Below are positions 10,401-20,310 of a stretch of 64,000 nucleotides of DNA, in pieces (positions within the stretch are counted from its first letter, which is position 1; each line of letters begins with the position of its first letter). Origin of the DNA: Hirundichthys speculiger (taxonomy: Eukaryota > Chordata > Actinopteri > Beloniformes > Exocoetidae); contig JAGFBZ010001279.1 in assembly GCA_018398805.1 (NCBI GenBank), positions 434,001-498,000 on the forward strand. The letters are read 5' to 3'. The notes beneath the pieces are model-generated. The model was not told where the DNA came from. It made no database searches and was given only the letters and a program-made list of their open reading frames with translations. Position numbers and translations under genes: made by a program.

Positions 10401-12475
10401 TCCATTCATTCACTCACCGTTGTTATATTTTGATCCATATGGTGCCACAAAAAAAAAAAAAAACATCTGTAAAGGAATAAGAAAATGAATGAGGAAACAA
10501 TAGGGCACAATCTTAGAAAATAAAAGAAAAAGATGTTCAGGAATCGCCGTGCTTTCGTGTTTTAGTTCATGTCGTTTCCTTCTACACATCTTAAAGTCAA
10601 AATTTTATTTACATTTCATTTCCTGCTCGACAGTAGAAGCAATCCTGCGTGTATGAAGGCTGCAGCCCTCATGCAGCTGACCCAGGTTCAGCTCCTAGCC
10701 TGTGGCCCTTTGCTACCCCCCCCCACGCCCTCCCACCCCTCCACCCATTTCCTATCATTCCACTTTCAAAGAAGGCCGCAAGAGCCGCAAAAATCTTCGA
10801 AAAAAAGACATTACATATCGCTTCTGCTTTTATGTTTTCCCACTACTTTTGCCATGATCTCCCACTCATCATTGCCGTGACGTGGCCCTCTTAGCATGGG
10901 TTGGTAGGTGCATCCAGGGGCTGGATGGGCTGGACTTCGAGACGTCGCCTCTCGTATGAAGGTCTTCTTCAGTTCTAACTGGTCAGTGGGGTGTTAGGGG
11001 CTTTTAAGCTATTGTTTTATTTATTCTTGTGAGTCATTGACGTCACTTGTGAGACTCTGAGCCACCTGCCCCTCTTGTTAACGAGAGTTTAAAACGTCTT
11101 CGAGAACCGAGAAAAGAAGTCACGTTGCCTTTTATTTCATTTGAGACTTTTAGGATTAGTATGACCTGGTTGACCGAGAGTCTCAACCAACATCTGCTCA
11201 TTTCTCAAATGGCACAAGCGCTACAGAAACAGTAAAAGCAATTTGAAAAAAAAAGTTATGCATTCGCAATGAATAAAAATAAACAAGTATTTGTGAAAAT
11301 GAATGATATGAGCTCATATCCAGATGCAGTTTTTCTTTGTGGCACTTCCATATTTTCCATCATCACAAATTAAGAAAAGAAACGAGTTTGAGTAATTGTC
11401 CGGGTAATCCCGGCTGTCACACTGATTCAAAAGACACGAAACACACGTCTACCAAAGTCATAAATCATAACGTGGACAGAAACTGCACCATCACTGTCTT
11501 TTACTGAAGCCATTTCCATTCTGAAGTCATGGATCTCTCTCCTTACAGCCAAACTGGGCGACACCAAAGAACTGGAGGACTTCATTGCCGACCTGGACAG
11601 GACGTTGCAGAGTAAGTGTTGATGCCATCTGGCTGTCAGAACTCGCTGATGAATCGGCCCACGTGCTGGCACCCCCGGCCTCGGCGGCGGTTGCTGCCTA
11701 TGCCAGCTATGCTAACGGCCGCTCATAAAGTGACGCAGGAGTCGCTCCCCTCGGCTTTCCAAGAAACAAAGATGTGGTGGGATCAGGAAGCGATCATGTG
11801 GACCGTACGGTCTCTTGGGTTACAGTTTTCACGTGTGACAGGACACTTTGTAGTTAACGCTCCAAAAGCAGGGTTGCTCGTTCTTTTCCGGACCTTTCTA
11901 GTGCTTTTTTTTTTTTTTTAGAACATCCAGAACAGAGCTTTTGGTCTGTAAACTTTTCCCTCTGAGGCTTTTAAGACAATTCTGTGGAAAATATCAGTAA
12001 GGTTGAAAGTGACACACACAAGTCTGTAATTTTAGCAGGCTCTTTCTGGTGGCTCACGGTTCATGGACGAACAGTTCACGGCTGATTTCACGATGGACTG
12101 TTTCTTTACACGTGGCTCCTGTGTTGCAACTTGCACACTTGAATATGAGGAATGTGTGCCGGTGCAAACTGGAGCTGAAATTCCAACTGTAAATGTTGGG
12201 AATGGAGTGAGGCATAGGTAGGAGTTAAACCCCCCCCCCCCCCCCCCCCCACCACCACCACCACCACCAACCTGCTCTGTGCTGAAGCTTGGTCCCCTGA
12301 ATGACACTCAATCAGTCAGCCGGCTCCTGCGTTAGCGCCTGGAAGTGGCATTTTTATTCAGGCAACTGGCTGTAAAAGCAAGTGTCTGTCGCTCTGAGAA
12401 TAGAACCGGCAACCAAGGAGCCAGCGGTCTTGTTCTAATCATATATCTCTGTCTGGTCTGTTCTTAGGCATGTGA
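7406..12475 (+). CDS. rgcc: regulator of cell cycle (RGC-32 family)
   Basis: A five-exon gene for a small, basic, mostly disordered protein of about 120-126 residues (human about 137). RGC-32 is a complement- and growth-factor-responsive protein reported to bind CDK1 and affect cell-cycle entry and TGF-beta/SMAD signalling. Seen here: EDLSD-like [46 protein letters not shown], then [13 protein letters not shown], then [16 protein letters not shown], and a final Ser-Met-stop. All are family signatures in the expected order. Exon phases agree throughout except in exon 3, where one extra A at 10301-10303 breaks the frame unless a downstream acceptor at 10298-10299 is used (see findings). Intron 2 (2.5 kb) hosts a hAT element. 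The gene lies on the + strand, tail to tail with vwa8. Confidence 0.9.
7581..7754 (+). CDS. rgcc: rgcc exon 2
   Basis: The exon follows TTCGCAG and ends before GTGAGT. It is 174 bases and encodes the most conserved part of the family ([28 protein letters not shown]). GC content is clearly higher than in the surrounding introns. Confidence 0.93.
7755..9389. other. rgcc intron 2, 5' part
   Basis: Intron sequence. It may hold an old hAT copy at 7920-8240 (ends CAGGGCC and GGCCCTG, no matching target duplication). A run of A near 8599-8614 and short GT repeats near 8825 and 9125 are also seen. Confidence 0.35.
9398..9963. mobile_element. hAT-type element with exact 8-bp target duplication
   Basis: The element is 566 bp, with ends TAGGGATGCAC and GTGCATCCCTA, perfect inverted copies. 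It is flanked by CTCTTATC on both sides (9390-9397 and 9964-9971). Subterminal repeats of CCGTTAAC and GGTTAACGG also form inverted pairs. Inside, on the - strand, is a MADF-domain reading frame (9641-9877). No transposase is visible. It sits in rgcc intron 2. Confidence 0.92.
9641..9877 (-). pseudogene. MADF-domain (Myb/SANT-like) relic inside hAT element
   Basis: A 78-codon open frame. From about residue 17 it reads [32 protein letters not shown] and [16 protein letters not shown]. This is the usual MADF order: an acidic-aromatic first helix, a central W-x-x-I-A helix and a final KWK recognition helix. MADF domains bind DNA and often serve as partner proteins of PIF/Harbinger transposases or as host transcription factors. 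The frame stops right after the domain and has no BESS motif, so it is probably a captured or leftover exon rather than a working gene. Confidence 0.72.
9972..10280. other. rgcc intron 2, 3' part
   Basis: Ordinary intron sequence ending in the pyrimidine tract and acceptor CAG at 10278-10280. No other feature seen. Confidence 0.5.
10281..10389 (+). CDS. rgcc: rgcc exon 3, with apparent one-base insertion
   Basis: From the acceptor CAG at 10278-10280 the frame left by exon 2 reads S-GDSLNR. This fits the family's S-ADSLYR but then derails into KQLQL. One base later the expected [18 protein letters not shown] appears in another frame and runs to the donor GTGAGC at 10390. The exon is 109 bases; 108 would keep frame. 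The surplus base lies in the AAA at 10301-10303. A second AG at 10298-10299 would give an in-frame exon of 90 bases starting at 10300. Confidence 0.8.
10390..11548. other. rgcc intron 3
   Basis: Intron holding a SINE remnant (10651-10807) and an A-run at 10449-10463. The remainder is unremarkable. Confidence 0.5.
10651..10807 (+). mobile_element. tRNA-derived SINE fragment
   Basis: Segments GGCTGCAGCCCTCATGCAGC, a B-box-like GGTTCAGCTCC, and TGTGGCCCTTTGCTACC match, in order, the reverse strand of the SINE at 14521-14682. The copy ends in an A-rich tail. The 5' part of the tRNA head is missing. Confidence 0.65.
11549..11611 (+). CDS. rgcc: rgcc exon 4
   Basis: A 63-base exon between CCTTACAG and GTAAGT. 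It encodes [20 protein letters not shown], the conserved C-terminal helix of the family. Confidence 0.92.
11612..12467. other. rgcc intron 4
   Basis: Intron with a T-run near 11907-11920 and a 21-base C-run followed by (ACC)n at 12230-12268. No other feature seen. Confidence 0.5.
12468..12475 (+). CDS. rgcc: rgcc exon 5 (last coding bases)
   Basis: After TTCTTAG, two bases complete the split Ser codon, then ATG and TGA (12473-12475). The Ser-Met ending matches the family. Confidence 0.82.
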
Positions 12476-13050
12476 CACAGGGGCTCTCAGTCATCTTGGA
12501 GCGTAGCCATGATGGAAGGAGGGAGTGGATGTCTGGATCCCCCTTAAGCAGTTAAAATGCACATGCCCCCGCACAAAAGCCACCAAACAGGATGCAGCTG
12601 GACGGCCCAGCAACTGCCAAGTCACTCTGCATTCAGCCAGGGCTCCTGAAGTCAACCCACCGTGACGCTCTGCAGCCTCCCGACAGCCCCGGAGCTGTTC
12701 GGGCTGCAGGAAAGCTCAGAATCACCCGCGCAGCCGCGAGGACATGAACTGAAACGGCCTGGAGAATGGATCGCCTGTCATCAGTTATGCAAATCATCAA
12801 ATATGCAAGTCAGCCACACCAGGCAACACTCCCCCATCTGAACGTTCGGCTGGACGAGTATTCAGAAAGGCTTTGTATAACAGAAATATATTTGTAATTT
12901 TATAGAGCTTCCTATTGTAAATTTATCCCTCTTTCTGTGAGATATATTTTTGTATCATATGTAAATAAATGTTTCAGATTTTATTTCCCTCCCACGGACG
13001 GTCAGATTTAGATTTGACACACGTTGAATGGAATAAAGTTGATCAAATGT
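12476..13050 (+). other. rgcc: rgcc 3' UTR with two candidate poly(A) signals
   Basis: AATAAA occurs at 12964-12969, within AT-rich sequence, and at 13032-13037. Either would give a 3' UTR of about 500-580 bases. Confidence 0.6.
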
Positions 13051-14269
13051 GAACTGAAAATTGAATCTGCTCTGACAAAACTGGAAAGAATTATGTGTAT
13101 TTTAATGCAGCTAATAACTGACAGAGATAATATTAAAGTATGAAATGTTCTTTGTTTAGTAACACAGGCCTCTTGTCTTTACTTTGGGGTCATCTGAACC
13201 CTAATGCGCACATTTTTTTCTCATTATTGTTATATATGCGATGTACAACAAACAAATTAAAAGTTCTCATTTCAGCAGTGTGAACAAATGACACAAGTGT
13301 GCACAGATTTCCTTCAGAGGAGCAGTGAGCGCCGTGGCTGTAGAGCTGCTGACCGACTGGGTCAGCCACTCGTTGACACCTTAACACTTCATCAACCTGC
13401 CGCCACGCTGTCCTCCCTGTTTGCCCATGTTTCAGTTACCTGTTGATCCCCCTCCTCGTTTTCAGCTTCCTTTTCAAGAACGCCACGACCGCAGTAACTC
13501 TCACCAAATTCCACGTTGACATCCTTCTAAGAACGCATCTCATATCGGGCTCATTTATCAGCCCCCCCTCCAACAAAGCGGGGCTTATCTAAGATCTTCA
13601 GCGACAGGGTCTATTTCCAGAGGTGGAGGGAGACAGGAGGGTGTGGCTCCATTCAGCAGCAGCTGAAGCTAAAGTCGTCTGATGTCGAGGCACCCTTCAC
13701 CTCTGTCTGCTGAACGGCAGAGGTCAGATGTCACTGACCAGGGTTCCACACGTTACCATATCAGTTTTATTGCAGCAGGGCAGCAGGTGCAGACAAACTC
13801 ACTCATAAATTAGATCTATTATGGAGCCTACATTTCCCATAATTCCATGCAACCTCTCAAAGTCTCAGTCTAACTTTTTTTTTTTTTAATTTGGGTTTTC
13901 TGATGCATTCATTTGATGCATCAGATACTCGTGATATCTGCTGACATGGTCATTCACCTTCTGCTTCCACCTGTTACTAAGCTCCACCTCCAACTAAGAT
14001 GGAGCTTAGCTATTCTCTGGCTATGTTGTGTAGTGATGTGATATGTGATCTGGAGTCTGTACACATGGAAAGGCTCGTGAGTGCAGACTTACTGACTGTC
14101 AACTTCTTTAAAATTCCCAACGTTTTGTACGGTTCTTTGCCGGGATGAAGACCCCCCCCCCCCCCCCCCCCCACAAACATCCTTGATGTTCAAACTCAAA
14201 ACATCCGTGAAGCATGGGTGAGCTTAATCCCAATGAAAACAAGAATTTATCTGGTTTGAGAAACATGAT
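13051..14269. other. intergenic, no gene seen
   Basis: Past the rgcc 3' end. Holds a 21-base C-run at 14152-14172 and a small inverted repeat TAAGCTCCA / TGGAGCTTA near 13978-14010. Confidence 0.45.
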
Positions 14270-14850
14270 CACTTGCAAATCACATCAATACTGGCAGTTT
14301 TTCGGTTGCGTACATCCTCTCCCTACTGTCAGAAATCTGGGTGTGTTTTTTTGCACAATTTGTACAAACAGATCAGTGAAGTAGTTATATCTAGCTTTTT
14401 GAAGCTGAGGGTGATTGCAAAGGTGAATCCTTATCTCCCTTGTAAAGAACCAGAAGAAGTTTTGCCTCCTTTTATAAACTGATTTGATTAATTTCTTCAG
14501 GGATTAAAGAAGTATTTTTTTAGCACTAGTGGCCTTTATTCATAGTGGAGTGAGACAGGAAGGGGGAAGACACGTGGCAAAGGGTCGACAAGCCGGGAGT
14601 CGAACTCGCAACCAGCTGCATGAGGACTGCAGCCTCCATATATGGGCCGCCTGCCCCAACAACTGCGCTACCGGGGCGGGCCAAAGAAGTGTTTTTTAAT
14701 TTGGATCAAATCTCTCACCTCTTGGTTTGATTACTGCTGTGTGCTATACGCTGCCTTACATCAGTCTTCCCTGCAACATTAACAATTAGTTCACTCTTCG
14801 TTTTCCTGATGCCTTTGATAACTTTGGGTAAATGTAACTATTGCTTGGTT
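14270..14850 (+). mobile_element. decayed LINE reverse-transcriptase fragment, split by a SINE
   Basis: The + strand reads KQISEVV, SSFLKLRVIAKVNPYLP and KEPEEV near 14350-14470. After the SINE it reads SWFDYCCVLYAALHQSSLQ near 14715-14785. Joined, these match the stretch of CR1/L2-group LINE proteins where the palm ends (KQISxVVKSSFFQLR, RLDYCNxLY, QSSL). Stops and frame changes show it is long dead. Confidence 0.7.
14521..14682 (-). mobile_element. tRNA-derived SINE with 15-bp target duplication
   Basis: On the - strand an A-box-like TAGCGCAGTTG (14660-14670) and a B-box GAGTTCGACTCC (14596-14607) mark a tRNA-derived polymerase III promoter. A CCTTTGCCACGTGTCTTCCC body and a short tail follow. 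Flanks AAAGAAGTATTTTTT (14506-14520) and AAAGAAGTGTTTTTT (14683-14697) are target duplications differing at one base. The same family recurs at 1375-1499 and 10651-10807. Confidence 0.85.
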
Positions 14851-17164
14851 ATACACAGATATTCTTAGTGGGAATAATCTTTTTTTTACGTAGAAATGCA
14901 TATCGTCGCTGATTGCTGTTGCAGTTTCATTTATGGGATCGTTATTAAAAAAAAGTCCCAGTTTGACCAGTCAAGCATGCTTTAAGCTTCTCCAGAGACA
15001 ATGCCCTTCCTTCTCGCCCCTTTAGTTTATGACTTTGAAACTTTGTTTTACAGGCTGGGCTTAAACAAACAACATTGTGATTTAAATATGAAACTGTATG
15101 TCTGACTCATTATTCATAACGTCAGTGCAGACTGTTTACCTTTTCTCATCTGGTTTTTAACTTCTTAGTTAGATTAATTATTCAGGTTAAATAGCTAAAA
15201 GCCCCCAAGACTGTCGTTGGTGTGTGGAGACACATCTGTATTTTGTGCCGCAGCCTTTGATTTGATTTCACAGGAAGCCTCGTAAAAAAAACCCCGGCCC
15301 ACATGTGGAGAGTCACTGTTCAGCCTGTAGGAGCTGTGAGCCCGCTATCACCTCACGCCAATCTGTGTTAATGTGATGGCAGGAAGTTGGCACAAAACGG
15401 CAGTTTGTATGTTGTTTCTTTGGTGCAGTTGGCAGAGTGAAGTTGTGGGTACAGTCCACCTAGCTGCGCCGCTCTGCACCGTGGATGTGGTTTATAGAGG
15501 GCAGCTGGCGCTGATCTGAGACACCATGTTGATACAACACATGATCCCCATGAGAGCAGAGGGGAGGGGGCCGTTTCTTTTAAAACAACCAGCCCTCTTG
15601 GCAGCAGTGGGCATCTTTCTGGCTGCGTAGGTCGGCCCTGTGCAAGCGTTGGCCTTGGCACCGCACAGCCAGCATACACAGAGGGCTGGAAGTGTGGGAA
15701 AGCAGGGGAGCCGAGCAAAGAGAACGCAGCTGGTAAGGGAATGGTTTGAAGAAGATAAGAAAATACATGAACAGCGTGTACAGTGGGCAGAGAATTAAGG
15801 AAAGTGATAGCTGGAGTGGACACATTTGGCAAAACCCAACATCTTTTAACCGTGGGAGGCCTCTGAGGACTGCTCAAGCGGTGGGTCTGCGAATAGACGC
15901 CCACAGATGCGCGTGTCCACATCACAAAGACACAGAAATACATAGAGCCAAATATGAGGTTCAGGTTTCAACTGGGTCCTCACGTCTCTGCTGTCCAGAT
16001 GTCTCCACTGGCGGTAATGAGCGCGTTCAGATGGCTTTAGTCCTTCCACCTTGCCAGTCAGGCCGCCGCCTCATCAGAGGAGGGTTTAAGGTTTGATTCA
16101 GCTCTCTCGGTGGTATTCTGCATTCTTTTCTCCCAAAAGCCCAAATATCGGGGAGAAAACCTCGTAAACTGGTAAACGCAGTTTATTTGATAATATGAAA
16201 AATAACCAGAAACCCTTTAAAGAAAGGAATCGGATGAATTATTACAAGCACAGTAATCAAGTGACATGTCAGATACAAAAAGTGAGAGAAATTCGGAAAC
16301 AGAAGGAAGTTGATTAGACGGATGAGATAAAAACGAGATGCGTCTTTTTGTGTAGACGGGCATAAGGATAATTGGTCACGGGGATACAGTCTCACAGAAT
16401 TTCAAAATACTGTCACAAAAGCCCCTACTTCTAATTTGTTTTCCAGTTTTCCTTTGGTTACATTTACATTTCCTTTTGATTAGTCTTTGATGTTAAAAAG
16501 GTATTAAAATACAGACAGACTTTCACTAAATAATACACAGATACTAACATGATTTGATCTCAGCTTATCAGCATCAATAGTTTTAATTTAGTTCCGTTGC
16601 AAAGTTTTACAACGAAACCAGACCGACCATCCAGCTTGATTTTTTTTGTTTTTTTCTGGGTGTCCAGTTTGAAAGGCAGGGGTACCTACAGATCTGATGT
16701 AGGTCCTGGCAGACACAGGCTTTTACCTTCATGTGTTCAGACTCACAGGACTGAAGACTGACAGCAGGTCCTTTAATTGACGGCTCTCTGACCTCATTCA
16801 GTCCGTCGAGCTGCTCGTCCATCTGTGCGGCAGCCGAGCCAAACTCTGAGTCCACGTCCAGTCTCGAGTCGAGTCTGCCACCGATCCAAGTCTGTCAGCT
16901 TTTTAAATTAAATGCTGTCTTTAGGCATAAAGACATTTTATGCATAAATGTGCTTTTCCAGTAAAAACTTCTCTGGGTGAAGTCTCGCCAATTGACAACT
17001 GAAGATGGAAGTTGCTCCCATCATCTCCTAGATGGTTCTTTTACAGATTTGGCAATGCACTTTCTGCCACGACATCATTATTTTGTTCCTAAACATGAAG
17101 CAAAAATTATGCGAACTGACAACATGTGGGGGCATCTTGCAGCGACCATAATGGTTTTATCTTT
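14851..17164. other. intergenic, no gene seen
   Basis: No recognisable coding motif. A 191-codon open frame on the - strand (15368-15943) was examined and rejected. Confidence 0.45.
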
Positions 17165-18417
17165 AATTTAATTCAATTAAATTTTATTTGTATAGCGTCT
17201 GTTACAATGTCAATTGTTTCTAGGCGCTTCACAGAGACCCAGAGCATGACCCCCAAGCAAATATCATTAACTGAAAAATAACATTGAATCCTAAACAAGG
17301 ATAATGGCAGGTAAAAAAGTGGCAAGGAAAAGCTCCACTTTAAGAGGAAGAAACCTTGAGCAGGACCTGGATCATATGGGGGGACCTTCCTGCTGAAGGT
17401 CAGTCGGGTAAAGAAAGAAAAGAGGGGAGACAGAACAGAGAGAGGGTGTAGGATAGAGAGAGGAGAGCACACAAATGACTAAATATAATGACTATATAAA
17501 CATAAACAGATGGAGGTAGCAGCACTGAGATGAGATGGTCAGAGGACCAGGTCACCGATCATCACGCCAGTCGGCACCCAAACACATCTACACACACACA
17601 AGTGGAGGCAAACCCCGGGATGACCAAAGGATGGAACTGCAAGTCAGCATGCAACTCAGGAAACTCTGGCCTGCAAATACACAGAGAAAAAAAAGGGAGG
17701 CAAAACAGCACAACAAACCACAGGAAAGTAAAGAATATGGAGCACAGTTACAGTAACAAGGAGCTCCCAATCAATTATGAATAAGCTGGAGGAGGAGGAA
17801 GAGAGGAGGAAAGGGAAGGAAAGGGGGAAGAGCAGTGGAGACACCACTCAGCAGATCATGTTGGTGTCCCCCTGCAGCGTAGGCCGATAGCAGCATAGCT
17901 ATGACGAAGCTGTGATTAAGACGAGCTTACTCTAATCTTAGCTCCTACAACTATAGTTATAACTATTAGCCCCTACACACTATTGTTTAGACTAACTGTA
18001 AGCTTTACTGAACAAAAATGTTTTCAGATTAGTTTTAAAGATGGAGATGGTGTCAGCCTCCTTCACCCAAACTGGTAGCTGGTTCCATTAAAAAAAGTGC
18101 CTGGTAGCAGAAGGCCCGTCCTCCAAACCTATTTTTGGATATTATGGGAAAGATGAGTAATCCCGCACTCTGAGAGCGGAGAGCTCTATTAGGCTCATAA
18201 CGTGCTATCAGGTCTTGTAAATAAAAAGGAGCTAGGCCATTAAGGGCCTTATATGCGAGAAGGAGAATTTTAAACTCAGTTCGAAATTTCCCGGGGAGCC
18301 AATGGAGGGAGCTAACACTGGAGAGACGTGATCTCGCTTACGGATTCCTGTCAGCACCCTCGCTGCTGTATTCTGGATCAGTTGGAGGCTATTCAGCGAG
18401 CTTTTCGGATATCCTGC

Positions 18418-19062
18418 TTACAACTCATTACAATATTCCAGTCTAGAACTGACAAACAGATGAAAAAAGGCTGTCTTGCAAACCTGATTAATATGCTGTT
18501 TAAATGACATATCCTGGTCAAAAATGACTCCAAGGTTTTTCACAGCTGTGCTGGAAGCCAGCGTAAAGCCAGTCAATCCATTCCTCAGGTGTTTGGGACC
18601 AAAGACAATAACCTCTGTTTTATCCAAGTTTAGAAGCAAAAAGTTAGAGGACATCCAGGACTTAATGTCATTAAGACACCCTTGAAGTTTAGCCCAAGGT
18701 TTTGTTTCCTCTGGTTTCATAGATAAGTACAGCTGCGTATCATCAGCGTAGCAATGAAAGTTTATGCCATGGCTCTGGATAATTTTTTCCAAGGGCAGCA
18801 TGTATAAAGTGAAAAGGATTGGTCCCAGAACTGAACCCTGTGGGACGCCACAGCAGACCCTAGTCCGTGTAGAAGAAATGTCATTAACATGGACGAACTG
18901 AAAGCTGTCAGATAGGTATGACTTAAACCAGCCTAATGCTGTTCCTTTAATTCTCACCCTGTACTCTAAACTATGCAGCAAAAGGCCGTGATTAGCGGTA
19001 TCAAAAGCAGCACTGAGGTCCAGCAGAACAAGGACAGAGACTAATCCATTGTCTGAGGCCAT
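18418..19062 (-). pseudogene. LINE reverse-transcriptase core (ORF2 fragment)
   Basis: A 214-codon open frame covering reverse-transcriptase palm motifs A (LLDLSAAFD), B (GVPQGSVLGP), C (YADD, both catalytic aspartates kept) and the following KNLGVIFD. It ends at 18418, within a region that should continue into the thumb and C-terminal domain, so a stop or frame break truncates it. It is part of the LINE at 17165-19870. Confidence 0.9.
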
Positions 19063-19261
19063 GAGGAGGTCGTTGGTGACTCTAACCAGTGCAGTTTCTG
19101 TGCTATGATGAGTTCTAAACCCTGACTGAAAGACCTCAAATAGATCATTTCTATGCAGGTGTTCTCCTAACTGGCTAGCAATGGACCAACAGAGTTGTGA
19201 CTCTTTGTCACCCTGGCTACAGTGCTGAACAGAAAACCTGGATTATGATTGTTCTCTTCTG

Positions 19262-19870
19262 TTAATGGTGAATAATAAGATGTTCTATCTCTGCTTGGGC
19301 TCTTTTGTAGACTATTAAACTATCTTTCCAGGCATGATGGGAATCCGCAGATTTACAGGAGTACCACCTCCTTTCCATTTTACGTATATTCTGCTTCAGC
19401 ATGCGAATATGTGAATTATACCAGGGAGCTGAGCTTCCAAGATAAGAAACCCTCTTCCTCAGAGGAGCAACAGCATCCAGGGCTGAATGTAACATATCGG
19501 CAGTATTGTTAACGAGGTAATCAATATCTGCCGGAGTAAAATTCAGGTCGTTGCCCTCAGCTATTCTATCATATTCCACCATAGGGAGATGAGAGAGAAT
19601 GACCTCCTTAAAATTATTCACAGCATCTTCAGAAAGACATCTGCTGTAATGACACGCTTCATTTCCTGTTTTAATGCCACAAATGCTAAACTCGAATGTA
19701 ACTAAAAAGTGGTCCGAGAGAAAATAATTCAGTGGCGACACTAACAAGTGATGAGTATCTATACCATAGGTGAGAACCAGATCCAGGATATGATTAAAGC
19801 AGTGAGTCAGTTCTTTCACTTTTTGTGAGACGCCTAATGAATCTAAGAGAGATGTGAAGGCTTTAGCCAT
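19262..19870 (-). pseudogene. LINE endonuclease C-terminus plus linker
   Basis: A 202-codon frame. It opens within the apurinic-endonuclease domain (LGVSQKVKELTHCFNHILDLVLTYG) and includes the SDH motif with its catalytic histidine (LSDHFLVTFEF). It then gives the basic linker YNSHIRMLKQNIRKMERRW typical of this LINE group. The N-terminal endonuclease is missing, cut at about 19870 where a different repeat begins. Confidence 0.85.
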
Positions 19871-19888
19871 TTGAATATAACATATTAC

Positions 19889-20310
19889 GACCCCAGTTCC
19901 AAAACAGTTAGGACGCTGAGTGAAACTTCAATAAAAACAGAATGCAGTGGTTTGCAAATCTGTATTTTATTATCAACAGAACACAAAGAACATATTGGAT
20001 GTTGAAACTGAGACCTTTTACTATTTCATTGGAAAATATTTGCTTATTTTGTCTTTTGATGGCAGAAAGATTTTACCAACAGAAAACCATTTGGTGCATC
20101 ATTAAAAAAAAAAATCCAGCAGCAAAGGTCCAGGACTGTTGAGCAGCTAGAATCCTGCACCAGACAGAACATCTTTCACCTAAAACCCCAGCAGCTGCTC
20201 TCCTATCCTCCCAGACGTGTACAGGTAGTCGTTAAAAGAACAAGAGATGCTACACAATGGACAACATCGCTGTGTTGTGACTTTTTTTAGATGAAATTAT
20301 TAAATTAGCT
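19889..20310 (+). mobile_element. Tc/mariner-like element fragment
   Basis: The stretch from CCCCAGTTCCAAAACAGTTAG through AATGCAGTGGTTTGCAAATC resembles the long inverted terminal repeat of a common fish Tc/mariner-like family, by recall. Near 20125-20215 decayed coding sequence reads AARILHQT and PKTPAAALLSSQT, which fits the C-terminus of that family's transposase. The matching right end is not seen. Confidence 0.5.

Larger units (their letters stand above)
17165..19870 (-). mobile_element. CR1/L2-group LINE, 5'-truncated and internally deleted
   Basis: A non-LTR retrotransposon on the - strand. In order it has an endonuclease C-terminus (FNHILDLVLTYG, LSDHFLVTFEF), a shortened linker, QSGFRTHHSTETALVR, reverse-transcriptase motifs LLDLSAAFDTANH, GVPQGSVLGPILF and HCYADDTQLY (YADD at 18739-18750), KNLGVIFDQD, SSRLEYC, then a C-terminal FGGRAFCYQAP-type segment near 18000-18300. 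A long 3' UTR ends in an AATTGAATT-like repeat at 17165-17185. Several frame breaks show it is inactive. Shorter copies of its 3' end lie at 5153-5381 and 37190-38093. Confidence 0.92.

Noticed and set aside
14596..14670. tRNA gene on the - strand
   Set aside because: A and B boxes are present but no cloverleaf can be closed; target duplications and tail show it is a SINE.
15368..15943. 191-codon open frame on the - strand
   Set aside because: No known motif, no domain-like pattern and irregular composition. A chance open frame is the simpler explanation.
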